From CAWKKW01 sp963850345 (GTDB lineage: Bacteria > Acidobacteriota > Terriglobia > Terriglobales > Acidobacteriaceae): DNA of 64,000 nucleotides. The position numbers and the translations under genes are program-made. Below are positions 57,637-64,000 of the stretch, piece after piece (position 1 is the first letter of the stretch; each line of letters opens with the position of its first letter). The notes below the pieces were generated by a model, which was given only the letters and a program-made list of their open reading frames with translations, was not told where the DNA came from and ran no database searches. Where the stretch lies: contig CAWKKW010000009.1 of assembly GCA_963850345.1 (NCBI GenBank), forward strand, positions 248,001 to 312,000, read 5' to 3'.

Positions 57637-60330
57637 ATGTCTGCTCAAGAGCCAATAGAAGAGACCGCGTCGGCGGTCACAGGAACAGCCACTTCTGACG
57701 GGGCCTCTGCGGCCACGGAAGTCCGGTACACCCCTGCCGAGATCGAGCCGCGCTGGCAGCAGCGCTGGGCGGAGACCCCGGACCTTTACGCTGCCGAGCC
57801 CGCCTCCTCCGGCAAGCCCAAGTACTACGTGCTGGAGATGTTGCCGTATCCCTCCGGCCAACTGCACATGGGACACGTGCGCAACTACTCGATCGGCGAC
57901 GCGCTCGCCCGCTACATGTGGATGCAGGGCTACAACGTGCTGCACCCGATGGGCTGGGACGCCTTTGGGCTGCCGGCGGAGAACGCCGCCCTGAAGAACA
58001 ACACTCCGCCGCGTGAGTGGACGCTGGGCAACATCGCTGCCATGAAGCGGCAGATGCAGCGCATCGGCCTGAGCTATGACTGGCAGACCGAAGTGACGAC
58101 CTGCCTGCCCGAATACTATCGCTGGAACCAGTGGTTCTTTTTGCGCATGTACGAGCGCGGCCTCGCCTACCGCAAGAAGAGCAAGGTGAACTGGTGTCCG
58201 CAATGCGCCACCGTGTTGGCCAACGAGCAGGTGGTGAATGGCTGCTGCTGGCGGCACGAAGACCAGATCGTGGAGCAGCGGGATCTGGAGCAGTGGTTCC
58301 TGCGGATCACGAACTACGCGCAGGAGTTGCTGGAGGGATTGGACAAGCTGCCGGACTGGCCGGAGAAGGTCCGCACGATGCAGCGCAACTGGATCGGCCG
58401 CAGCGAAGGCGCGATGGTGGATTTCACCGTGGACGAAACCGCCTGCGATGAGAACGACGAGGGCTGCGCCGAGGAACAGGACAAGAAGACCGGCAAGCAG
58501 GGCCGCGACGTGCTGGATGCGCGGCAGAAGCCGGTGGACACGACGGGCGGGCGCAAGGTCAGCGTATTTACAACACGCATTGATACGATTTACGGGGCGA
58601 CGAGTCTGCAGCTTGCGCCGGAACACGCGCTGGTGAAGGAGTTCGCCGCCGCCGACCAGAAGCTGGCAGGGGAAGTCGCCGATTTGCTCGAGCAGCAGAA
58701 GAAGGCGCGCGAGGCGGGCGATGTAGGCGCGATCGAAAAGCACGGTGTATTCACTGGCCACTTCGCCACCAACCCCTTTAGCGGAGAGAGGGTGCCGATC
58801 TGGGTGGCGAACTACGTGCTGCTCGATTACGGGACCGGGGCGGTGATGTCGGTGCCGGCGCACGACGCGCGCGATTACGAGTTCGCACAGAAGTATGGCT
58901 TGGAGGTGCGCATCGTGGTGCTGCCGCGGCGCACCAATGAGCCTGTCGCGGATGGTGGCGGGGAGGCAGCCATGCTGCCCTACATCGAAGAAGACAGCCT
59001 GCTGATCAACTCCGGCGAATTCAACACGCTGGGCTGCGAGGAAGCGCAGCACAAGATGGCGGCGTTCGCGGAAGAACACGGATTTGGCAAGAAGACGGTT
59101 ACGTATCGTTTGAAGGACTGGGGTGTAAGCCGCCAGCGCTACTGGGGCACGCCGATTCCCATGCTCTATTGCGACAAGGACGGCATTGTGCCGGTACCGG
59201 ACGATCAGCTTCCGGTGATCCTGCCGGAGCAGATTGCGATTACGCAGCAGGGAGGATCTCCGCTGGCGCGCGTGCCGGAGTTCGTGAACACGACCTGTCC
59301 CAAATGTGGCGGACCGGCGCGGCGCGAGACCGACACGATGGACACCTTCGTCGATTCCTCGTGGTACTTCTACCGCTACGCCGATGCGAAGAACAACCAG
59401 GCGCCATTTGATACTGAGAAAATTGCGTATTGGTTTCGCATCGATCAGTACATTGGGGGCGTGGAGCACGCGATTCTGCACCTGATCTATTCGCGATTTT
59501 GGACCAAGGTGATGCGCGACCTGGGAGTGATTCACAACGACGAGCCCGTGGCGCGCCTGTTCACGCAGGGCATGGTGATCAAGGGCGGCGCGAAGATGTC
59601 GAAGTCGAAGGGCAACGTAGTCTCGCCCGACGACATGATCGCGCGGTATGGCGCCGATGCGACGCGCATGTATTCGCTCTTTGCCGCGCCGCCGGATCGC
59701 GATCTCGACTGGCAGGAAGACGGCGTTGCGGGTGTGAGCCGGTTTTTGGGCAAGGTGTATCGCTTCGTGATGAAGCATGGCACGCAGCTCAAAGATGCGC
59801 CGGCCGCCGCGGGACAGCTCTCGCCCACGTCGCAGGCATTGCTGCGCAAGCTGCACCAGACCATCGCCAAGATCACGCAGGACTTTCAGGGCCGGTGGCA
59901 CTTCAATACCTGCATCGCCGCGGTGATGGAGTTGATGAACGACCTGATTGGCGCGGAAGGCGCAATCGCAAACGGCGACGTACCACCCGCTGTGCTGGGG
60001 CAGATCTTGCCGCCGCTGGTGTTACTGCTTGCGCCGATGGCGCCGTATCTCGCGGCAGAGTTGTGGCAGCAGCTTGGCCACGAAGGCGAGGTGCTGCGGC
60101 AGCCGTGGCCGAAGTTTGACCAAGCACTGGCGCAGGAAGACGAAATCGAAGTGCCGGTGCAGGTCAACGGCAAGCTGCGGTCGCTGGTACGCGTGCCGTC
60201 CGGCACCGATCAGGATGCGATGCGCGAGGCCGCGCTGGCCGACTCGAAGATTCGCGCGCTGGTCGAGGGCAAGCAGATCGTGAAGGTGATCGTGGTCCCG
60301 GGCAAGACAGTCAACCTCGTGGTCAAGTAA
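57637..60330 (+). CDS. leuS: Leucyl-tRNA synthetase
   Basis: Charges tRNA-Leu in the cytosol. The protein is 897 residues, a normal length. The HIGH motif reads 'PSGQLHMGHVRNY' (near residue 70), KMSKS is 'GAKMSKSKGNVVSPDD' (near 655), and the CP1 editing domain (about 240-420) has the 'STRPDT'-equivalent 'FTTRIDTIYGATSLQL'. A zinc-knuckle pair is at 'CPQCATVL' and 'CPKCGGPA'. I start at the ATG at 57637; the frame is open 41 codons upstream but lacks a site. A TACAAT lies at 57621-57626, so the transcript leader may be short. Confidence 0.96.
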   Translation: MSAQEPIEETASAVTGTATSDGASAATEVRYTPAEIEPRWQQRWAETPDLYAAEPASSGKPKYYVLEMLPYPSGQLHMGHVRNYSIGDALARYMWMQGYNVLHPMGWDAFGLPAENAALKNNTPPREWTLGNIAAMKRQMQRIGLSYDWQTEVTTCLPEYYRWNQWFFLRMYERGLAYRKKSKVNWCPQCATVLANEQVVNGCCWRHEDQIVEQRDLEQWFLRITNYAQELLEGLDKLPDWPEKVRTMQRNWIGRSEGAMVDFTVDETACDENDEGCAEEQDKKTGKQGRDVLDARQKPVDTTGGRKVSVFTTRIDTIYGATSLQLAPEHALVKEFAAADQKLAGEVADLLEQQKKAREAGDVGAIEKHGVFTGHFATNPFSGERVPIWVANYVLLDYGTGAVMSVPAHDARDYEFAQKYGLEVRIVVLPRRTNEPVADGGGEAAMLPYIEEDSLLINSGEFNTLGCEEAQHKMAAFAEEHGFGKKTVTYRLKDWGVSRQRYWGTPIPMLYCDKDGIVPVPDDQLPVILPEQIAITQQGGSPLARVPEFVNTTCPKCGGPARRETDTMDTFVDSSWYFYRYADAKNNQAPFDTEKIAYWFRIDQYIGGVEHAILHLIYSRFWTKVMRDLGVIHNDEPVARLFTQGMVIKGGAKMSKSKGNVVSPDDMIARYGADATRMYSLFAAPPDRDLDWQEDGVAGVSRFLGKVYRFVMKHGTQLKDAPAAAGQLSPTSQALLRKLHQTIAKITQDFQGRWHFNTCIAAVMELMNDLIGAEGAIANGDVPPAVLGQILPPLVLLLAPMAPYLAAELWQQLGHEGEVLRQPWPKFDQALAQEDEIEVPVQVNGKLRSLVRVPSGTDQDAMREAALADSKIRALVEGKQIVKVIVVPGKTVNLVVK

Positions 60331-60332
60331 CA

Positions 60333-61250
60333 GTGCGCGGAACCCAGTCGTTCGTTCACACTGTGGCGTACTGCTGGAAGCACCCCTCGCTCGTCGCGCT
60401 GGAGGTGGCCTGGCGCTGGCTATTCGGTATTCCGGCGCTGGCGCTTTTGTATCTGATGGGCGCACACATCGTGGCAGCGCATCCGCTGGCCCCTACCGGG
60501 ATCTACGACCTTTCCCTGCAGAATGTGGATCAGGTGGAGGTGACGCTCGCGAACGTGTGGGAAACGCTGAGCCCGCCGCTGATGCACGCCATTTTGTGGC
60601 TCGCGCCCTTGCTGATCGTAGGTTGGTCGATCGCGTCGGGTCTGGGCCGCAGCTTCGTCTTCCGCCGCTACGATCGCACGCTGCCGTTCCGGCCCGCGAC
60701 GCTTGTGGTACTTCAGTTGTTACGAATAGTGGCGTTGACCGGCTCCTTTGCGGTGTGGTTTCGTGCGATTCAGTGGGCGGCAAACTATTCGCTGGGCGCA
60801 CCCGCGGCCGGCGCCGAGCCGAACCTGGTGCTCTACGCGGCGCTGGTGCTTTGTATCTCGCTCGGCGTGTTCGTGGTGTGGGCTACGGCGAGCTGGGTTT
60901 TCTCGGTCGCGCCGATGCTTGCCCTGCTCGAAAACAAGACGGTTGGCGAGAGCCTGGCGAAGAGCTTCCGGCTGGGGCGGCTGAACGGCAAGCTGGTCGA
61001 GGTGAACCTGGTGCTCGGCATTATCAAGCTGGGGCTGGTGGTGTTGGCCATGGTGTTGTCGGCCACGCCGCTTCCGTTTGAGGCGGAGATGGCGGGAACG
61101 CCGCTGTATCTTTGGTGGGCATTCGTAACAGTGCTGTATTTGGCTGCATCGGATCTGTTTCAGGTGGCGAGGCTGGTGGCCTTTGTGGAGTTCTGGCGCG
61201 GTCGCGTCGGCGAGATGGCAGCACATGGCGTAGGCGGCCCGGCTCGTTAG
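60333..61250 (+). CDS. Hypothetical polytopic membrane protein
   Basis: A 305-residue protein with six to seven hydrophobic helices: 'LFGIPALALLYLMGAHIVA', 'LMHAILWLAPLLIVGWSIA', 'LVLYAALVLCISLGVFVVW', 'IIKLGLVVLAMVLSAT' and 'WWAFVTVLYLAASDLF'. It starts with a GTG directly after leuS (2-bp gap) and is followed closely by meaB, so it is co-transcribed. I do not recognise a family; such proteins occur next to leuS in acidobacteria only by impression. Function unassigned. Confidence 0.6.
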   Translation: MRGTQSFVHTVAYCWKHPSLVALEVAWRWLFGIPALALLYLMGAHIVAAHPLAPTGIYDLSLQNVDQVEVTLANVWETLSPPLMHAILWLAPLLIVGWSIASGLGRSFVFRRYDRTLPFRPATLVVLQLLRIVALTGSFAVWFRAIQWAANYSLGAPAAGAEPNLVLYAALVLCISLGVFVVWATASWVFSVAPMLALLENKTVGESLAKSFRLGRLNGKLVEVNLVLGIIKLGLVVLAMVLSATPLPFEAEMAGTPLYLWWAFVTVLYLAASDLFQVARLVAFVEFWRGRVGEMAAHGVGGPAR

Positions 61251-61307
61251 CGAGACGCGCGAGTGGTCGAGTACGATCGGTGTGTTCTAAGTGGGGAGCG
61301 GGATACG

Positions 61308-62366
61308 GTGGAGAACCTGTTGCAGCCTACGAACGAGCGGGGCGCGGCGCAGCGTAACGCATCTGAGATCGCGCAGGGCATCGAGCGGCTGATCGAGCGG
61401 GTGCGGGCTGGCGATGTGCGGGCGCTGGGTCGCGCCATCTCGCTGGTTGAAAATGATTCCCCGTTCGCGCGGCAGGTGTTGTCGTCCTGTTTTCGTTCGG
61501 CAGGGCATGCGTTTCGTGTGGGGATCACCGGTTCGCCCGGAGCGGGGAAGAGCACTCTGGTCGACCGGCTCGCGCGGCACTATCGCGAACGCCAGGAGAC
61601 CGTCGGCGTGGTGGCGATCGATCCGACCAGCCCGTATACCGGGGGGGCGATCCTGGGCGATCGCATACGCATGAAAGAGGATCTCGCCGACGCGGGTTTG
61701 TACGTGCGCAGCATGGCGACGCGCGGCGCGCTGGGCGGCTTAGCCCGGGCTACCGCGGACGTCGCGTCGGTGATCGCGGCGAGCGGCAAACAACGCATCC
61801 TGATTGAGACCGTGGGCGTGGGGCAGGATGAGGTAGACATCGTCAGGCTCGCTGATCTCACGCTGGTGGTGCTGGTGCCCGGCATGGGAGACGATGTGCA
61901 GAGCCTCAAGGCGGGCATTCTCGAGATCGCGGACATCTTTGTGCTGAACAAGAGCGATCGCGAGGGAGCGGATCGGTTGGAGAAGGAAGTGCGCGCCATG
62001 CAGTCGCTGGCGACGAAGCACGGGGACTGGATTCCGCCGATGGTGCGAACGGTTGCGAGCAGCGGAGACGGCATTGTGGAACTCGCGGTAGCGATTGAGG
62101 ACGCGCGAGCATGGCTGGCGAAAGAGGGGCGGCTGCAACAACGCCGCGCTCAATCCTGGCGGGAACGCATCGTAGAGATGATGCGTCAGGAGTTGTTGCG
62201 GGAGCTGCGTCTTCACGGCTTGTCGGATGCGGAGCTGACCGCGCATGCGGAGCGGGTGGCTACCGGCAATGAAGATCCGTATGCGGTGGTGCCGAGGCTG
62301 GTGCAGCAAGCCTTTCGCGGAGTGAGTGAGCCGAGCGTGTCCAAGGAGAAGCATGGCAAAGATTGA
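61308..62366 (+). CDS. meaB: MeaB-type GTPase (methylmalonyl-CoA mutase chaperone)
   Basis: A 352-residue SIMIBI GTPase that protects and reloads methylmalonyl-CoA mutase with cobalamin. Walker A 'GSPGAGKSTLVDRLA', switch region 'AIDPTSPYTGGAILGDRIRM', 'LIETVGVGQDEVDI' (Walker B-like), base site 'NKSD'. An N-terminal helical part holds 'AQGIERLIERVRAGDVRALGRAISLVEN'. I prefer GTG 61308 (GGGGAG 9 bp upstream); the frame is open to a GTG at 61263. It overlaps the epimerase gene by 14 bp; the mutase genes are not in the window. Confidence 0.93.
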   Translation: MENLLQPTNERGAAQRNASEIAQGIERLIERVRAGDVRALGRAISLVENDSPFARQVLSSCFRSAGHAFRVGITGSPGAGKSTLVDRLARHYRERQETVGVVAIDPTSPYTGGAILGDRIRMKEDLADAGLYVRSMATRGALGGLARATADVASVIAASGKQRILIETVGVGQDEVDIVRLADLTLVVLVPGMGDDVQSLKAGILEIADIFVLNKSDREGADRLEKEVRAMQSLATKHGDWIPPMVRTVASSGDGIVELAVAIEDARAWLAKEGRLQQRRAQSWRERIVEMMRQELLRELRLHGLSDAELTAHAERVATGNEDPYAVVPRLVQQAFRGVSEPSVSKEKHGKD

Positions 62367-62760
62367 TCATCTGGGAATTGCAGTGAAGAGTATTGCGGAG
62401 GCGCGCGGCTTGTACGAAGCGCTGGGGCTTACTGTGCTGCAGGAGGAAACGATCGCGCACGAGCAGGTACGGACGGCGATGATTCCGGCCGGCGACAGCC
62501 GGATTGAGTTACTGGAGCCAACCAGTCCTGACTCTGCCGTAGGACGGTTTCTGGAGAAGCGCGGCGAGGGCCTGCACCACGTGGCCATGCACGTCGATGA
62601 CATCTCGGCGACTCTGGAGGAGTTGAAGGCGAAGGGCGTGCGGCTGGTTTCAGACGAGATTCAGATCGGGAGCGGCGGCCACTACTACTTCTTCGTTCAC
62701 CCGGAGAGTGCCGGCGGCGTGCTGCTCGAGATCTGCCAGGACCCGATCGAGGGCGTGTGA
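62353..62760 (+). CDS. mce: Methylmalonyl-CoA epimerase
   Basis: Interconverts (S)- and (R)-methylmalonyl-CoA in propionyl-CoA metabolism. The 135-residue glyoxalase-fold protein has the metal ligands in 'KIDHLGIAV' (His), 'RIELLEPT' (Glu), 'GLHHVAMHV' (His) and 'LLEICQDP' (Glu). AAGGAG lies just before the ATG. It overlaps meaB at its start and tsaB at its end. MeaB plus epimerase points to an active methylmalonyl-CoA pathway. Confidence 0.94.
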   Translation: MAKIDHLGIAVKSIAEARGLYEALGLTVLQEETIAHEQVRTAMIPAGDSRIELLEPTSPDSAVGRFLEKRGEGLHHVAMHVDDISATLEELKAKGVRLVSDEIQIGSGGHYYFFVHPESAGGVLLEICQDPIEGV

Positions 62761-63440
62761 GGAGCATGCCGGGATCGGAGAGGCTCGTTCTTGGAATCGA
62801 TACATGCGGCGCGTTGGGAAGCGTCGCGCTGGCGCGGCTGAGTGAGGATGGCGGGCTGGTCACGCTGGAAGAAGCGACGCTGCCGGGAAAGAGCTATTCG
62901 GCGCTGCTGGTGTCGACGGTGCGCAACTTGCTGCAGCAGGCGGCCGTGAGTCTTGGCGGCTTGTCGGCGATGGTGGTGGTGAAGGGGCCGGGCAGCTTCA
63001 CGGGCGTGCGCGTGGGGTTGAGTGCGGCCAAGGGCTTCTCTGAGGCTTCGGGCGTGCCGTTGATCGCGGTTTCGCGGCTGGCGGTGCTTGCGTCGAAAGC
63101 GGAGCACGACGGCGCAGTATGCGCAGTGCTCGACGCGGGGCGGAAAGAATTCTACGTCGGCTGCTACGGCGGGAGCGAGTACGAGGCGTTGCTCGACCGA
63201 GACGAGACTAGGGCCTGCGGTGACGGCGCGCTCGCGGTGGTTTGCGAGCCATCTGTGGCAGAAGCACTGGCCGCGTGCAACCCAAGGATTGTGGATGCGC
63301 CGACGGCCGCCGATGCGATCCGGCAGGCTGTGCCCCGGATTTTGGCTGGCGACTCGGAGTCCATTGTTCTACTCGATGGCAACTACCTGCGGCGTTCGGA
63401 CGCAGAGATCTTCGCCAAGCCGAAACCTTCAGTCGCATGA
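62757..63440 (+). CDS. tsaB: TsaB, tRNA threonylcarbamoyladenosine biosynthesis
   Basis: A 227-residue actin-fold protein that dimerises with TsaD for t6A37 formation in tRNA. 'LVLGIDTCGALGSVALARL' is the N-terminal motif and 'VVVKGPGSFTGVRVGLSAAKGF' is the family signature. The GTG at 62757 overlaps the mce stop, while an ATG at 62766 is an equal alternative with GAGGAG just before it. The C-terminal part after residue 150 is less conserved, as usual. It overlaps rimI by 4 bp (ATGA). Confidence 0.92.
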   Translation: MRSMPGSERLVLGIDTCGALGSVALARLSEDGGLVTLEEATLPGKSYSALLVSTVRNLLQQAAVSLGGLSAMVVVKGPGSFTGVRVGLSAAKGFSEASGVPLIAVSRLAVLASKAEHDGAVCAVLDAGRKEFYVGCYGGSEYEALLDRDETRACGDGALAVVCEPSVAEALAACNPRIVDAPTAADAIRQAVPRILAGDSESIVLLDGNYLRRSDAEIFAKPKPSVA

Positions 63441-63970
63441 GCGCGAGGCGTCCGGGCAAGCCAGAGAAGCAGAAGCCGATCGGTTCCGTTTGCACCGTTC
63501 GCGGAATTACAGCGGCCGATCTGGACCAAGTGTTGGAACTGGATCGAGCCACGCCGGGCGCTCCGCATTGGAGCCGCGAGGCTTACGAAAGCTGTCTGGG
63601 CCCACAGAGCGGCTCGCTGCGACATTTCGGCAAGGTGGCTGAAGTTGCAGGGCAGGTGGCCGGGTTTGCGATCCTCCGCTGCCTCGATCTTACCGTGGCC
63701 CAAAAAGCGGCAGGCAATGAGTGCGAACTGGAGTCGATTGTGGTGGGAGACGAGTTTCGCCGTTGCGGGATCGGCTTCCGGTTGCTCGAGGAAATGATCG
63801 CCGAGGCGCGGACAGAGAAGGCGGTCCGGCTGATGCTCGAGGTACGCGAGTCGAATACCGCCGCGATCCGCCTCTACCAGCGTTCCGGGCTGCTGGCGGA
63901 TGGACGAAGACCGGCCTACTACGTTGATCCAGTTGAGGATGCGGCGCTCATGTCGCGCCGTCTCGACTGA
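63437..63970 (+). CDS. rimI: Ribosomal protein S18 alanine N-acetyltransferase
   Basis: GNAT acetyltransferase, 177 residues. After a basic start ('MSARRPGKPEKQK') the fold runs from 'VRGITAADLDQVLELDRATPG' to the acetyl-CoA loop R-R-C-G-I-G ('DEFRRCGIGFRLLEEMI'), with 'ELESIVVGDEF' as the beta-4 strand and 'LEVRESNTAAIRLYQRSGLLADGRRPAYY' in parts as the typical RimI C-terminus. ATGA overlap with tsaB, its usual partner. The frame extends further upstream but only as a shadow of tsaB. The last 30 bp of the window hold nothing I can name. Confidence 0.93.
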   Translation: MSARRPGKPEKQKPIGSVCTVRGITAADLDQVLELDRATPGAPHWSREAYESCLGPQSGSLRHFGKVAEVAGQVAGFAILRCLDLTVAQKAAGNECELESIVVGDEFRRCGIGFRLLEEMIAEARTEKAVRLMLEVRESNTAAIRLYQRSGLLADGRRPAYYVDPVEDAALMSRRLD

Positions 63971-64000
63971 GCACGAAAGGGAACGAACTCTGGCGCGAAA

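Noticed and set aside
57382..59901. 839-codon open frame on the minus strand opposite leuS
   Set aside because: It is antisense to an unmistakable LeuS, has Arg/His/Leu-rich composition typical of shadow frames in high-G+C DNA, and contains no recognisable motif.
1..64000. CRISPR arrays, insertion sequences, tRNA and rRNA genes
   Set aside because: I scanned the gaps for regular direct repeats, transposase-like frames and tRNA-like T-loops and found none that hold up; a tRNAscan and repeat search would settle it.

Overview
The window looks like chromosomal DNA of an acidobacterium, most likely class Terriglobia (subdivision 1). This is inferred from high G+C coding sequence, a two-membrane envelope (porins, beta-barrels, HlyD adaptor), a futalosine-type menaquinone enzyme (MqnC), HemQ, and cytochrome b/c and CtaG/ferredoxin fusion proteins. 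I saw no phage, insertion sequence, CRISPR array, rRNA or tRNA. Most of the window is housekeeping and accessory metabolism.

Layout. 1-4.1 kb: a divergent DXS, an SRPBCC protein, a fasciclin-domain protein and a DUF2127 membrane protein. 4.3-9.0 kb: the start of a division/cell-wall cluster (mraZ-rsmH-ftsL-ftsI) behind a promoter and four 10-bp MraZ boxes; the cluster stops after ftsI. 9.0-20 kb: a small Cys-containing protein, a DtxR/MntR-type regulator, then a long minus-strand respiratory operon read from 19.9 down to 10.1 kb. It encodes a cytochrome c oxidase with a cytochrome c domain on subunit II, a diheme cytochrome c lipoprotein, a Rieske protein, a cytochrome b fused to cytochrome c, a CtaG-polyferredoxin fusion and a FixH/YtkA-like protein. 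Together these could carry electrons from quinol to oxygen.

20.2-28.7 kb is a divergent sulfur locus and the most interesting part. To the left run a porin and an SsuABC-type transporter. To the right run cysD-cysN-cysH (ATP sulfurylase and an iron-sulfur APS reductase). Each side starts with a promoter-like TTGACA element and then a tiny uncatalogued ORF carrying consecutive cysteine codons: 16 codons with Cys-Cys-Cys on the left, 30 codons with Cys-Cys-Cys-Cys on the right. Hairpins lie between these ORFs and the first structural genes. I read this as paired cysteine-responsive attenuators with almost leaderless upstream ORFs, comparable to the polycysteine leader ORFs described in mycobacteria.

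28.8-45.8 kb: an AI-2E-type transporter with an extra C-terminal domain, HemQ, a metallo-beta-lactamase-fold hydrolase, a TIR protein, an MFS exporter, a processive GT2 glycosyltransferase, a YVTN beta-propeller protein, MqnC, two envelope proteins, a cytochrome c, a lipase-like hydrolase and a pair of tandem paralogues of unknown function. 45.9-64 kb: dapA, a nitronate-monooxygenase-like enzyme, a TetR-DevCAB-type exporter operon with a frameshifted permease, a phosphodiesterase, an amino-sugar kinase and nagA, endonuclease IV, a DUF3606 mini-gene, and a compact run of leuS, a membrane protein, meaB, methylmalonyl-CoA epimerase, tsaB and rimI.
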